Notes: a model not told the origin generated them from the sequence alone. Shown: positions 34,540 to 44,350, counted from the first letter of the stretch. The stretch: DNA of 45,625 nt from Chthoniobacter flavus (GCA_945861435.1 CAMAUX010000044.1:1-45625); one strand, 5' to 3'. Numbers and translations are program-made.

Positions 34540-36009
34540 ATGAAATTCAGCTGTCCCTCCTGCAACATGCACCTCGTCGCAGAGCCTTCCCTTTCGGGCA
34601 AGCTGGTGCAGTGTCCCGGGTGCAGCCTGAAGTTTCAGGTGCCGAGCTTCGACGCCACGGAGCAGGCTGTGGACGGCTACGGCACAGGCGGTGCGCACAA
34701 GCCACAGCGCAAGGCATGGAAGGAGGAGGATCCTACAAATCCAAACGCCAAGATCAGCGTTGGGATCGGCATTGGCCTCACCTTGATCTGGTTTGCCATT
34801 GTATATCCGTTTCAAGCCGCGCCCGGGAAAGCGACGGGCCTCTACACGGGCATGGAGGTGTTCGCGAACATCTTCTACAAACACTTCACCATCAGCTTCG
34901 CCAACGTCCTCTTTTTCTGCTGGGGCGCTGCGATCCTTTTTCTCAAGCACCGCAAGCTCAAGCGCCAGCGCGATGCCATGCTGCTGGATGTTCTTCCGAT
35001 GGAACTCGGCAAGGAGATCAACGCCCAGAACGTGGGCGCCTTCATCGACCACGTCTACGGCCTGCCGGAACGGCTGCGCGACAGCATGATGGTGAACCGC
35101 ATCCGGAAGGCGCTCGAGTTCTTCGAGGTCCGCCCGAATGTCAGCGACCTCGGGACCCTGATGTCGAGCCAGTCCGGCGTCGATGGCTCGCGCATCGGCG
35201 GCAGTTACATCATCGTGCGCGCCTTTCTCTGGGCGATCCCGCTTCTGGGCTTCATCGGTACGGTCATCGGCCTCTCCCACGCCCTTTCCGGGATGAGTTT
35301 TGCGGAGGTGGAAGACGTGGGGAAGGTCGTCGCCTCCATTTCGAACGTCACGAGCGGACTGGGCACGGCATTCGACGCCACCCTGCTGGGCCTCATTCTC
35401 GCCGTCACCCTGAACTTCCCGCTCAACCAGCTTTCCAAGGAAGAGGACGAGGCTCTCAACGATATCGACGCCTACTGCAACGAGGTTCTCCTGCCGCGGC
35501 TTAATGATGGCAGCGGCGCGGGCGGCGGGGATCTCGGTGCCGTGGCGGACTCGGTGGTGCGCGCGCTCTCCAGCGCCCAGAGCCAGTTCCTCACCGATCT
35601 CAATGCGCTCTCGACCCGCATGCTTGAGTACTCGGACAACCTCGACCGTCGGACCGCCGAGCACCAGCAGGTGGCGCTTCACGAGTTCTCCACCCAGATG
35701 GCTGCGATGCGTTCCCAAGTGGAACACCTGCTCGGCGAAGCCACCCGCCTCACCAATGAGCAGCTCGGCGAATCGACGCGCCTTGCAAACCATCATCTGG
35801 GCGAGTCCACGCGCATCGCCAACGAACATCTCGGTGAATCCGCGCGCGTGGCCAACGAACACCTTGGTGAATCCGCGCGCGTGGCCTCGCTGCATCTCGC
35901 TAGTCTCGACGCCGGCATCCAGTCGCTCAACCGGGTGCTCAAGGATCTCGGCGAAAAGCAGGTGGTCATCCAGCAGGTGAAGAAGAAGGGCTGGTTCAGC
36001 CGCGACTAA
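34540..36009 (+). CDS. Zinc-ribbon plus MotA/TolQ/ExbB proton-channel protein with hendecad-repeat tail
   Basis: 489 aa from the ATG at 34540. Residues 1-32 form a zinc ribbon (Cys5, Cys8, Cys25, Cys28: CPSC and CPGC). Transmembrane segments lie near residues 69-90, 118-135, 224-249 and 277-296. The third and fourth carry the family motifs LLGFIGTVIGL and TAFDATLLGLILAV. Residues 398-452 are five 11-residue repeats (LGESTRLANEH-like) predicted to form a coiled coil or helical rod, ending in KKKGWFSRD. The two following genes encode ExbD/TolR-like partners. Inferred: the pentameric channel of an ion-driven membrane complex. A 237-bp gap precedes it, with no clear promoter. Confidence 0.85.
   Translation: MKFSCPSCNMHLVAEPSLSGKLVQCPGCSLKFQVPSFDATEQAVDGYGTGGAHKPQRKAWKEEDPTNPNAKISVGIGIGLTLIWFAIVYPFQAAPGKATGLYTGMEVFANIFYKHFTISFANVLFFCWGAAILFLKHRKLKRQRDAMLLDVLPMELGKEINAQNVGAFIDHVYGLPERLRDSMMVNRIRKALEFFEVRPNVSDLGTLMSSQSGVDGSRIGGSYIIVRAFLWAIPLLGFIGTVIGLSHALSGMSFAEVEDVGKVVASISNVTSGLGTAFDATLLGLILAVTLNFPLNQLSKEEDEALNDIDAYCNEVLLPRLNDGSGAGGGDLGAVADSVVRALSSAQSQFLTDLNALSTRMLEYSDNLDRRTAEHQQVALHEFSTQMAAMRSQVEHLLGEATRLTNEQLGESTRLANHHLGESTRIANEHLGESARVANEHLGESARVASLHLASLDAGIQSLNRVLKDLGEKQVVIQQVKKKGWFSRD
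35731..35895 (+). repeat. Five 33-bp in-frame repeats
   Basis: Units starting at 35731, 35764, 35797, 35830 and 35863 each encode an LGE(S/A)(T/A)R(L/I/V)(A/T)N-type hendecad. A degenerate sixth start (LASLDAG) is at 35896. The repeat count may vary between strains. Confidence 0.9.
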
Positions 36010-36045
36010 GCATCCGCTACAGGAATTCCCTGCGGTTCTCTTTGC

Positions 36046-37095
36046 ATGGCAAAACGCCGACACAGACCCACGGAAGAGCTGATGATGGTGCCGTTCCTGG
36101 ACATCCTCTGCTCGCTCATCGGCGTCCTCATTCTCATCATCGTCACCCTCTGTGTCGCGCAGATGCAGAAGATCAACGGGCGCACCCCGGAGGAGATCGC
36201 GCGATCCGAGGAGCACCTGCGCCTTCTGAAGAAACTGAAGGAGAACGAACAACTCGCCGCCCTTGTGCAACCGAAGCGCGAGGCTCTCGAAAAGCTCAAG
36301 CCCAAGGCCGCGGAAAAGGAGGAGAGCGCCGTCAAACTCCGCACGCTGCTCACCAGCGCGATGACCAATCAGCAGCAAAACCTTGAGCGCGAGCAGAAGC
36401 TCGTCAAGGAACTTGATAACCTCAACCTCGAGATCAACGGCCTTAAAACCCAGCCCGCGCCGCTGAGCGCGGAGATCGCCTCGCTCACCGAGGAAATCAA
36501 GAAACGCAAACCTCCGGAGCTCAAAGGCCCGGCTGTTGTGGTCCAGCCCGGCGGCTCCGGTCTTGCCAAGGGTTCCAAAGTTTTCTTTGTCGAGGCTTCC
36601 GGCGGTCGGCTCACGTACTACTACGACGAGACCAACAAGGGCACCCTCAGCGCCGCGCCAGATGTCATCGCCGCCGATGCCGGATTTAATCAGTACCTTG
36701 CCGCGGTCAAAAATGTCGCCAGCAGCAAACTCATGTTCCTCCTGCGCGAGGATGGCATGGGCGCCTACAACAACGGCGCCGGCTGGGCTCAGGCTAACCA
36801 TGGGTTCGTATCCGGTCAGGTGACCAAGCTCCCGCTTCCAGGCCGCGGAGAGATTGATCTGCGCATGTTCCGCGATTTCCTCGGGACGCTCCCTCCGCCT
36901 CCGCCTGTAGAAAAGAAACCCGCACCCCCAGCCGCACCTGCGACCGCACCTGGGACCGCACCGGCGCCGCCCGGAGCACCCCCGGTGCCGGCAGCGAAGC
37001 CCGCTGCACCACCAGTACCACCTGCCGCACCACCGGCTGCGAATCCGGCCAAACCACCCGCCCCGCCCGCCGCACCGGTGCCCAAGCAGGGCTGA
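36046..37095 (+). CDS. ExbD/TolR-like membrane protein with coiled coil and Pro/Ala tail (first)
   Basis: 349 aa. A short cytoplasmic N-terminus (MAKRRHRPTEEL) is followed by one transmembrane helix beginning VPFLDILCSLIGVLIL. The Asp at its start fits the proton-binding Asp of ExbD/TolR/MotB. Residues about 55-160 are Lys/Glu-rich coiled coil, 175-285 a globular region (VFFVEASGGRLTYYYD), and 285-349 a Pro/Ala-rich tail of the kind that spans or binds the cell wall. No OmpA-type peptidoglycan-binding domain is present. It is 36 bp after the TolQ-like gene and 14 bp before the next, so one operon. Confidence 0.75.
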   Translation: MAKRRHRPTEELMMVPFLDILCSLIGVLILIIVTLCVAQMQKINGRTPEEIARSEEHLRLLKKLKENEQLAALVQPKREALEKLKPKAAEKEESAVKLRTLLTSAMTNQQQNLEREQKLVKELDNLNLEINGLKTQPAPLSAEIASLTEEIKKRKPPELKGPAVVVQPGGSGLAKGSKVFFVEASGGRLTYYYDETNKGTLSAAPDVIAADAGFNQYLAAVKNVASSKLMFLLREDGMGAYNNGAGWAQANHGFVSGQVTKLPLPGRGEIDLRMFRDFLGTLPPPPPVEKKPAPPAAPATAPGTAPAPPGAPPVPAAKPAAPPVPPAAPPAANPAKPPAPPAAPVPKQG

Positions 37096-37109
37096 TCCCT
37101 TTTCACTCC

Positions 37110-38267
37110 ATGGCCCGCCGCAAACCCCATCACGAAGAGGAGCTGCCCTTTGTTGCCCTCATGGACACGATGACGAACGTGGTCGGTGTTCTCATCATCG
37201 TGCTCGTCGTGGTCGGCATCGGTCTTGCCAAGTCGGTGAAGAAAGTGCTCTCCGAACTCCCGCCGGTCACCGTCGAGGAGCACGAGGAGTTGAAGAAGAA
37301 GGTGGCCGACAAAACTCCGAAGGACGATCCCAGGAAGCTCGATGAAGAGCTCGCGAAGTTGGAGGAAGAACTGAAGAAGGCGACTGCGGATCTCTCTGAT
37401 CTTGAGACCACCAAGGAGAAGCAGAACATCAAGGTGATCGACTTCGATTCCCTCCAGAAGCAGATCGAGGAACGCCGCAAACAACGCGACAAGCTCAAGG
37501 AGACCGTGGCCAAGCTGCTGGCTGAGGTCGACCAGATGAAGGCGCGCTTGGACCAGACGCCGGTCTACCAACCGCCGCCGCCCACGGTCGTGAAGCTCCC
37601 GAACCCGCGTCCGATGCCCGATCAGGCGCAGTTGCAGCGGTTTCTGATCAGCGGGAAGCGCATCATCTATCTCAACGAGGAGGACACCGTGGAACTGGTG
37701 GAGCGCGAACTCAAACAGGCGGATGCTTCCATCGCCCTCAGTCATGAAACCGTCAAGGGACCCGACGGCAAACCGGCCATGCAGCGCGAGAAATCGGGTC
37801 GTCTCTCGCCGGTGCGGCGCACGGTTTACGACCTGAAAAAGTTCACTGACTACTTCACGCGGCGCCGCCTCAGCTCGCGCGATGCCGCCCTTCAGGTAAG
37901 CCAGGTTCCCAATTCGAACCGGATCCAGATGCGGATCACCCCGACACCGACAGCCGGCGAGGATTTGGAAAAAGCCCGCGTGTTCATCTCCACGTTCCAG
38001 AGTCAGCTTCGGAAGATGAAGAGCGACCCGAAGGCCGTCGCGTGGTTCATTGTCTACAAGGACTCCATTGAGACGTACCTTGCGCTGCGGGAGGTGGTGG
38101 ACCAGCTCGGCGTCCCTGCTGGTTGGGAACTCACTGGCAACGCGTTCTTCACACGCTGGCTTCCCGGCGAATACACGGTCGCCTTCACGCCGGTCGCGGC
38201 GCCTGCGGTCCCTGCAGGTGCTGCCCCCACCGTCACCATCGCCCCGCCCAAAGCCACCCTCGACTAG
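37110..38267 (+). CDS. ExbD/TolR-like membrane protein with coiled coil (second)
   Basis: 385 aa. N-terminus MARRKPHHEEEL, then a transmembrane segment ALMDTMTNVVGVLIIVLVVVG (split at the Asp) with Asp in the same place as in the upstream paralogue. Residues about 55-170 are coiled coil, then a Pro-rich hinge (QTPVYQPPPP) and a C-terminal globular domain (about 195-365; FLISGKRIIYLNE, WFIVYKDSIETYLALREVV). The N-terminal third resembles the 36046-37095 product, the C-terminal domain does not. Inferred: the two form a heteromeric pair inside one TolQ-like pentamer. The substrate or motion driven is unknown. Confidence 0.75.
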   Translation: MARRKPHHEEELPFVALMDTMTNVVGVLIIVLVVVGIGLAKSVKKVLSELPPVTVEEHEELKKKVADKTPKDDPRKLDEELAKLEEELKKATADLSDLETTKEKQNIKVIDFDSLQKQIEERRKQRDKLKETVAKLLAEVDQMKARLDQTPVYQPPPPTVVKLPNPRPMPDQAQLQRFLISGKRIIYLNEEDTVELVERELKQADASIALSHETVKGPDGKPAMQREKSGRLSPVRRTVYDLKKFTDYFTRRRLSSRDAALQVSQVPNSNRIQMRITPTPTAGEDLEKARVFISTFQSQLRKMKSDPKAVAWFIVYKDSIETYLALREVVDQLGVPAGWELTGNAFFTRWLPGEYTVAFTPVAAPAVPAGAAPTVTIAPPKATLD

Positions 38268-38270
38268 CCC

Positions 38271-38347
38271 CCCCGCGCAATCCCCGCGCAATCCCCGCGA
38301 GATCCCCGCGAGATCCCCGCGAGATCCCCGCGAGATCCCCGCAAGAT
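38271..38347. repeat. Seven-unit 11-bp tandem repeat
   Basis: Unit CCCCGCGAGAT: two leading copies are CCCCGCGCAAT, four are identical, the last is CCCCGCAAGAT. It starts three bases after the stop of the second ExbD-like gene. It sits in a 360-bp gap (38268-38627) before the 3' end of the convergent amidohydrolase gene; nothing else was recognised in the gap. Confidence 0.95.
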
Positions 38348-38627
38348 CCCGACGCGCAAGAGCCCCTCTTCGACGAGGCCATGGGCACCGTGCTGAGCCC
38401 ACAACTCCGGCATGCCGGAGGCATGAAAGAAAATTAGCCGGCGGTGGACGCAGGGAACCGCCGGTTTACCACACCCCACGCACTGCGCCCCGGATGGGGC
38501 GCGAGAAGCTGCCCCACCCCCATCCGCCGCACCTGTCTGCGACAAACCCGACCAGTGGAAATGCCCAAGCTCATATCCACAATCATCCCTCAACGAATCC
38601 ACGCAATCCAAGGCCACCCCCGCGCCT

Positions 38628-40439
38628 CTACGGCCGCTCCCACACGACCTTTCCGCCGACATAAGTGCGCAGGACGCGCGCATCCGCGATGCGTTGCTCC
38701 GGGCACGTCAGCAGATCGGTATCGAGCACGATGAGGTCCGCGAACTTCCCGCGCTCGATGCTCCCCACCTCCTCCTCGCGAAACAACACGCGCGCGTTTT
38801 GGATGGTGTAAAACCGCACCGCCTGTTCGCGCGTCAACGCCTCCTCCGGATGCACCGGCGCGTCGCACCAGCGCGCCCGCCGGGTCACCGCCGTGGCGAT
38901 CCCAAGAAACGGGCTGTACGGATTAATCCCGGCGAGCGCGTCGATCTTCTGCATGTGATCAGAGCCACCGCCCACCACAGCACCAGATTCGAAGAGGGTC
39001 CGCAGCGGGATGAGCCACCGCATCCGCTCCATCCCGAACTGGGCGAGGAGGGTGCGTGCGTCGAGATAGAGCCACGCGGGCTGCAGATCCAGCACCACAC
39101 CAATGCGCGCCGCGCGGGTGATCAGGTCGGGCCGCAGGAAGCTGGCGTGGGTGAGGCAGCACCGGTTCTCGCGCACCGGCATTCCCTCCGCCGCGAGCTC
39201 CTCATAAACAGAGAGCAACTCCTCAATCGCCCCATCGCCCTGAGCATGCGCCGTAAACTGCAGACCCGCCTCCAGCGCTGTGCGGACCATCATCCGCAGA
39301 CGTTCGCGTTGGATGAAAAGAACGCCCCGGTAAGCCGGGTCGCTGATCCCGTAGATCGTGCTCACGCCCCATGGCTGGCTCATGTAGGCGCTACCGGTCA
39401 GCATCCCACCGTCCAGAAACGTCTTCACGCCCACCACCCGCAGCCATGGATCGCGCGTGGTGTGGATTTCGGATCGGCCTGCCGCGCGGATCTGCGCCTC
39501 GGCTTTCTCCCATGGGCCGCTACCCGGCACGCCCTGCGAGCAAGTCACGCGCACCGTGAGCGCATCGCGACTGCGCAGTGCCCGATAACGCTCCAGCCCG
39601 TCGGCACTGGTGTTCCGGTCGGCCACTGAGGTGATCCCCACGGAGTTGTAATCCGTGAACAATTCTCGCAGACGCGCCTCCTGTTGCTCGGGCGTGGCGC
39701 GTTTGTCCGGGGACTTCGCCTTCACGTACCGACTGCAGTTGCGCAGGATCCCTGTGAGTTCGCCCGTCACCGGATCCTTCTCGGCAAAGCCCGTGCCGTC
39801 GTCGTCCACCTTGAACTCGCGCGTCATCCCACTGATTTCCAGTGCCTGCGAATTGACCGAAGCATCCGGGCCGGTGCTGAAGATCACGGGGTTCTTTGGA
39901 GCGGCCGCGTCCAGTTCGGCGCGGGTGGGATAACGCTGCTCCCGCAGACGGGTGATGAACACTTGGGAGATCTGGATCCATTCCCCCGGTTTAAGCGCCG
40001 AGGCTCGTTCGCGCACATGGGCAAGCACGTCGCCGATGGATTCCATCGCAGGAATTCGATGATCAAACTCCGTGAGCGCCGCGCCCGTGGGATGGGTGTG
40101 CGAGTCGATGAGGCCCGGGAGAACGAGCTTCCCGCCAAGGTTCACCATCTGCGTCGACGGCCCGCGCAACGGCATCAACTCCGCATCGGAGCCGGTTGCA
40201 AGGATCCGCCCTTCGCGCACCGCGACGGCCTGATGAATCGAAAACGGCTCATCCACGGTGACCACCTTTCCGCCGTGCAGGATGAGGTCGGCCGGCGGTG
40301 TGCGCGGCTCCTGTGCTTGCACGGCACACGTCGCTGCGATCGTCGTGACTAACCCTGCGAGTGCTCTCAAAAAAAGGCTGCGTGCGCGCGGCGAGGGGGC
40401 GTGCCAGTCGGAGCCCTTGGGGTGGAGGGGAGTGGACAA
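38628..40439 (-). CDS. Secreted YtcJ-type metal-dependent amidohydrolase
   Basis: 603 aa. Starts at TTG (40439); a signal peptide is visible at about residues 18-43 (hydrophobic FLRALAGLVTTIA, cleavage near VQAQ). Amidohydrolase-superfamily motifs: metal-binding His114 and His116 in DSHTHP, HAQGDGAIEE, CLTHASF, and GGGSDH for the catalytic/metal Asp region, then the C-terminal ADLIVLD strand. Known: the YtcJ/NfdA group hydrolyses N-substituted formamides or other amides; substrates cannot be predicted. Export to the periplasm is inferred from the signal. It is convergent with the ExbD-like operon and divergent from comM, with a 244-bp gap (40440-40683) between. Confidence 0.9.
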   Translation of the reverse strand: MSTPLHPKGSDWHAPSPRARSLFLRALAGLVTTIAATCAVQAQEPRTPPADLILHGGKVVTVDEPFSIHQAVAVREGRILATGSDAELMPLRGPSTQMVNLGGKLVLPGLIDSHTHPTGAALTEFDHRIPAMESIGDVLAHVRERASALKPGEWIQISQVFITRLREQRYPTRAELDAAAPKNPVIFSTGPDASVNSQALEISGMTREFKVDDDGTGFAEKDPVTGELTGILRNCSRYVKAKSPDKRATPEQQEARLRELFTDYNSVGITSVADRNTSADGLERYRALRSRDALTVRVTCSQGVPGSGPWEKAEAQIRAAGRSEIHTTRDPWLRVVGVKTFLDGGMLTGSAYMSQPWGVSTIYGISDPAYRGVLFIQRERLRMMVRTALEAGLQFTAHAQGDGAIEELLSVYEELAAEGMPVRENRCCLTHASFLRPDLITRAARIGVVLDLQPAWLYLDARTLLAQFGMERMRWLIPLRTLFESGAVVGGGSDHMQKIDALAGINPYSPFLGIATAVTRRARWCDAPVHPEEALTREQAVRFYTIQNARVLFREEEVGSIERGKFADLIVLDTDLLTCPEQRIADARVLRTYVGGKVVWERP

Positions 40440-40683
40440 CGTTGCAGGATGCCCCCGTCATCGCATCGGAAGCCAGCGCCGAGTCCAGATTGAGACGGGA
40501 CTGAGGCGGAATATGACCACAGGTTGAGGGGACCGGTTTCCCGCGAGCCGTTATCCTGCAATCGAGTGGCCTCCTTGGCCGCCACGATTCCCGTTCTCTC
40601 CGCCCCCCCGCCCGCCCCACCCCCACGCAAGAACCGGATAATGCCCTTCCTTACAGGATCCGCGGACGATGGAAGGGTGACGG

Positions 40684-42225
40684 GTGTTGGCGCGGGTCTA
40701 TTCGGCGGCGGTGTGCGGGGTGGAGGCGTACGAGGTGGAGATCGAGGTGAACGGTGCGCCCGGAGGCGAGCCGCGTATCGTGATCGTCGGCCTTCCGGAC
40801 GCCGCGGTGAAGGAGAGCCGCGATCGCGTGACGACCGCGATCAACAACAGCGGCTACCGTTCGCCCAAGTGCCGGACCACCATCAACCTCGCGCCGGCCG
40901 ACGTGAAAAAGGAGGGACCCAGCTTTGACCTCCCCATCGCCCTCGGCCTCATCGCCCTCGGGGAGGAGCGCGCGCTCAATGCGCCGGAACGCTGGTGTTT
41001 TGTCGGCGAACTCGCTCTCACCGGCGCTGTCCGCCCCGTGAAGGGCGTGCTCCCCATCGCTCTCGAAGCAAGGCGCAGCGGGCGTTCCCGGGTGATCGTC
41101 CCGTCGGCGAACGCGCGTGAGGCGGCGATGGTGGAGGGGATCGAAGTGTATGGGGTGCGTAGTCTTCAAGAAGCGTATGAGTTCCTCACAGGCGCACTCG
41201 TGCTGGCGCCCGTGCACGAAAATCTCGCCCGCTGTTTTCAGGAGCAGCCGCAGTACGAGTCGGATTTTGGCGATGTGCGCGGGCAGCATCAGGTGCGGCG
41301 TGCGGTGGAGGTGGCGGTGAGCGGGGGACACAACCTGCTCCTCCTCGGCCCGCCGGGTTCGGGGAAGTCGATGATCGCCAAACGCATCCCCACCATCATC
41401 CCGCCCATGTCGTTGGAGGAGGCGATTGAATCCACCAAGATCCATTCCATCTGCGGCCTGCTCGATGGTGCGGAACACGCCTTCGTCGCCACACGCCCAT
41501 TCCGTGCCCCTCACCACACCATCTCCGATGCCGGCCTGCTCGGCGGCACCATGAACCCCAGCCCGGGCGAGGTGAGCATGGCCCACAATGGAGTGCTTTT
41601 TCTAGACGAGCTTCCGGAGTTTCGCCGCTCCACCCTCGAGGTCCTCCGCCAACCACTCGAGGACGGGCGCGTCACCATCACGCGCGCCGCCGGCACCATG
41701 ACCTTCCCCGCCGAGTTCATCCTCGTCGCGGCCATGAACCCGTGCCCGTGCGGTTACTTCGGCGATCCCCGCCACACCTGCCGCTGCACCGGCCCCCAGG
41801 TCGCACGTTACCGCGACAAGATCTCCGGCCCGCTGCTGGACCGTATCGACCTCCATCTCGAGGTGCCTGCGGTGCCTTTCCGGGAGATGGCCAGCGCATC
41901 GCCCGGCGAATCGTCCGGCCCCATCCGTGCTCGTGTGGAGGCGGCGCGCGCTGTGCAGTCCACGCGTTTCAGCCAAGAACGCAGGGTGCGTTGCAACGCC
42001 CGGATGACATCGCGATTGCTCCGCCGCCATTGTGTGTTGGACTCCGCTGCCGAGAACCTCCTGGAAGCCGCCATGCACCGCCTGCGCCTCAGCGCACGCG
42101 CCTACGACCGGATCCTCAAGGTCGCCCGCACAATCGCAGACCTCGCCCCCGCAGAACGCATCGCCGCCGAACACCTCGCCGAAGCCATCCAATATCGATC
42201 GCTCGACCGGAAGGTCTGGGGCTGA
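40684..42225 (+). CDS. comM: ComM/YifB-type Mg-chelatase-like AAA+ ATPase
   Basis: 513 aa, the family's usual length. N-terminal ribosomal-S5-like domain ([23 protein letters not shown]), then AAA+ core with Walker A GPPGSGKS, Walker B-region [17 protein letters not shown] and [11 protein letters not shown], and the C-terminal Mg-chelatase domain. Known: ComM is a hexameric helicase promoting branch migration during natural transformation. The start is GTG at 40684; TTG at 40687 is equally possible. It stands alone, with no competence genes beside it. Confidence 0.95.
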   Translation: MLARVYSAAVCGVEAYEVEIEVNGAPGGEPRIVIVGLPDAAVKESRDRVTTAINNSGYRSPKCRTTINLAPADVKKEGPSFDLPIALGLIALGEERALNAPERWCFVGELALTGAVRPVKGVLPIALEARRSGRSRVIVPSANAREAAMVEGIEVYGVRSLQEAYEFLTGALVLAPVHENLARCFQEQPQYESDFGDVRGQHQVRRAVEVAVSGGHNLLLLGPPGSGKSMIAKRIPTIIPPMSLEEAIESTKIHSICGLLDGAEHAFVATRPFRAPHHTISDAGLLGGTMNPSPGEVSMAHNGVLFLDELPEFRRSTLEVLRQPLEDGRVTITRAAGTMTFPAEFILVAAMNPCPCGYFGDPRHTCRCTGPQVARYRDKISGPLLDRIDLHLEVPAVPFREMASASPGESSGPIRARVEAARAVQSTRFSQERRVRCNARMTSRLLRRHCVLDSAAENLLEAAMHRLRLSARAYDRILKVARTIADLAPAERIAAEHLAEAIQYRSLDRKVWG

Positions 42226-42883
42226 GACGCGCAGACTCCGATCAGCGCACGCAAAGAGCGGAATTATTCACCCCGCGCGAGCCGCATCGCAACGGATCGA
42301 GAACCTCCTTCGCGCACCACTGAGGATGAGCCCGGATGCACTCAACCTAAAAACGTGAATGGACGGCCCACGGAATCCGCGGACCGCACGGAAGGAATGG
42401 AGGGAGACTGAGGGGGCTGAGAGTCTGTTGCTTGGTCCGTGCATTCAGTGCGTTCCGTGGGCCATTGGGAACGCACCGGGTTCAGGTGACTGCTGAGTCC
42501 TATCAGTGCCTCGGTGCTTGAGGGGAACAGCCCTGTCGTCACCGACTTTGAAGATCGCTTAAAGAGACTCACCCAACGGGTGAGACTGAAACGGGATGAT
42601 TTTAAGGTGCAAATTCCGTTTCCACAGAAACCCACATCAGATCCGACAAGTTTTCATCGCCGCATTCACGCTCAAAAGGATTGGGCCCCTCCTTCCCGAC
42701 GCCCAAAAACTCCAAGCGCAGATGGGGGTCAAAGGCCAACGCACCCCAACATCCTCCGCCTTGCCACGTTCATCCCGCAGGCGCTCGTTCGCTCCGCGGC
42801 ATGGCCTCCGCTGCCTTTGCTCGTTCCTCGCTGCGGCCGCTCCGTCCTCTCTGCTGCGCTCTCCTCTTCTGGGCTCAGGCTCA
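42226..42883. other. 658-bp intergenic region with inverted repeats
   Basis: It lies between convergent comM and the SUMF1-domain gene. It has an imperfect inverted repeat (GGCCCACGGAA near 42365 and TTCCGTGGGCC near 42452) and a perfect 7-bp hairpin CTCACCC-AAC-GGGTGAG at 42568-42584. No T-tract follows either, so neither is a canonical terminator. A plus-strand open frame from 42514 has no recognisable family. Confidence 0.5.
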
Positions 42884-44350
42884 TCAGGGAACTGCACTCA
42901 GAGCCAGCCGGAACCCGAGGTTGCTGGGGCAGGAGGTGGGGACTTCGATGTACCGGTTCCCCACCGCGCAGTAGCCCGCGTAGTTGAACCAGCTCCCGCC
43001 ACGGATCACCCGGGCCGCGCCCGAGCCATCGATGTCGTCAAAGCACCACTCAAACACGTTCCCGCTCATGTCATACGTCCCCAACTCATTCGCTGCCTTC
43101 GTTCCCACCACTTGCGTCGTAGTTATCGCACTTACACCCGTTTGACTCCCAGAATCGGACTTGTACCACGCCACCTCATTCACATCGTTGCTGCCGCTGT
43201 AGGTGTACCCATGCGTCTGCGTCCCTCCACGCGCCGCCCATTCCCACTCCTTATCACTCGGCAGCCGGTACCCGTTCGCTGACGCATTGACCACGGGCAC
43301 CTGATCCCCCGTTCGATACACCATCCCACCCACCGTATACACAGGCGTCTTTCCCTCCTTCTCACTGCGCGCGTTGCACCACTTCACCGCCTGATACCAA
43401 CTCACACTCGTCACGGGATAATTACTCCCAAATCCACCGCCCCCTCCAGCGATGTCATAGCCCTTGTTCGCCACACCCCAATACCGCACCTCCTGAAACT
43501 CCCCATACTGCACCTCATACTTCCCAATGTAAAACGTGCTCACAGGCACCGCTCCGAGGACAGACGACGACGGTAGCGTCCCTTCATCCACAGTCACAAA
43601 ATTCGGTGGCGCAACTGGTACTCCCCTCCCGCTCACCGCCAACTTCGCCGAGCCAGTCGCCGCATCGGAGGACACCGTAACCTCGCCCCCATAAGCCCCC
43701 TGACGAGTCGGCGCGAACGCCACCTCTACCTCCTGCAACCCTCCGGCGTAAATCGTCCCACTCCACGCTCCACTGAATCCCTCCGGATACGTGATTCCAC
43801 TCACCGTCAGCTTCCCAAATCCAAGATTCCGTATCGTCAGCATCTTCTTCACCCCAACCTCAACCGTACGCGAACCAAAATCCAAAGCCGCAGGCACCCC
43901 GATCACCCGGAACTCCGCCTTCATCGCGGCCACCTCACTCGCGAGCGCCTGCGCATCCGCGCTCTTCATCGCAAAAGGCACCGCCAGCAACCGCGTCCGC
44001 ACGCCCTGTTCCACTCCGTCCACCACCAGCGCCAAATGCCGCTCCGGCCCGTTGAGCGCTGCTGCAATCCCCGCTCCCGCCGCCCCGAACTGGAAACTGT
44101 ACACCCCGTTCGGACCCAGCGTCACCGTCCCGATCGTCTCCTCGTACACTCGGTTCCCGCCCGTCGCGGCATCGTACAACCGTACCCCCATCGCCTTCGC
44201 GCCCGCAGCAGGATTACCCGCCGCATCCGTCAACCGCCCCTGATAATTGATCTGCGCCGGCACCTGCCCCTGCACGCCCGTCACCAGCGCTAGTGCCAGC
44301 AGCCACGCCGCCAGCAAAGATCCCGCCCACCTCCCGCCGCGCGGCTTCAT
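42884..44350 (-). CDS. Secreted protein with Ig-like region and SUMF1 (formylglycine-enzyme-fold) domain
   Basis: 488 aa if started at 44350, which places a signal peptide directly at the N-terminus (MKPRGGRW then AWLLALALVTGVQG). In-frame ATG 44395 and GTG 44434 are alternatives. Order: a small beta domain (INYQGRL, residues about 35-95), an ASPM/HYDIN-like Ig region (about 155-240; LDFGSRTVEVG), and a SUMF1 domain (about 255-488; YIGKYEVQYGEF, GYRLPSDKEWEWAARGG, DMSGNVFEW, VIRGGSW). The first catalytic Cys of true sulfatase activators is replaced (GGSWFN), so formylglycine synthesis is unlikely; a binding role is inferred. It follows 44455-45087 in the same operon. Confidence 0.85.
   Translation of the reverse strand: MKPRGGRWAGSLLAAWLLALALVTGVQGQVPAQINYQGRLTDAAGNPAAGAKAMGVRLYDAATGGNRVYEETIGTVTLGPNGVYSFQFGAAGAGIAAALNGPERHLALVVDGVEQGVRTRLLAVPFAMKSADAQALASEVAAMKAEFRVIGVPAALDFGSRTVEVGVKKMLTIRNLGFGKLTVSGITYPEGFSGAWSGTIYAGGLQEVEVAFAPTRQGAYGGEVTVSSDAATGSAKLAVSGRGVPVAPPNFVTVDEGTLPSSSVLGAVPVSTFYIGKYEVQYGEFQEVRYWGVANKGYDIAGGGGGFGSNYPVTSVSWYQAVKWCNARSEKEGKTPVYTVGGMVYRTGDQVPVVNASANGYRLPSDKEWEWAARGGTQTHGYTYSGSNDVNEVAWYKSDSGSQTGVSAITTTQVVGTKAANELGTYDMSGNVFEWCFDDIDGSGAARVIRGGSWFNYAGYCAVGNRYIEVPTSCPSNLGFRLALSAVP

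Noticed and set aside
34474-36801. Minus-strand open frame of about 775 codons opposite the TolQ-like operon
   Set aside because: Shadow of two clear plus-strand membrane-protein genes; no signal, domain or start context.
34540-38267. Zorya anti-phage system
   Set aside because: The channel protein with a long helical tail recalls ZorA, but neither partner has an OmpA-type domain and no ZorC/D/E gene follows.
38271-38347. CRISPR array
   Set aside because: Units are 11 bp and contiguous, without spacers, and no cas gene is near.
42568-42584. Terminator between comM and the SUMF1 gene
   Set aside because: A perfect 7-bp hairpin, but 340 bp past comM and with no T-tract.
42514-42987. Plus-strand open frame of about 157 codons in the comM downstream gap
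   Set aside because: It overlaps the 3' end of the SUMF1 gene, has no family motifs and ends in low-complexity sequence.
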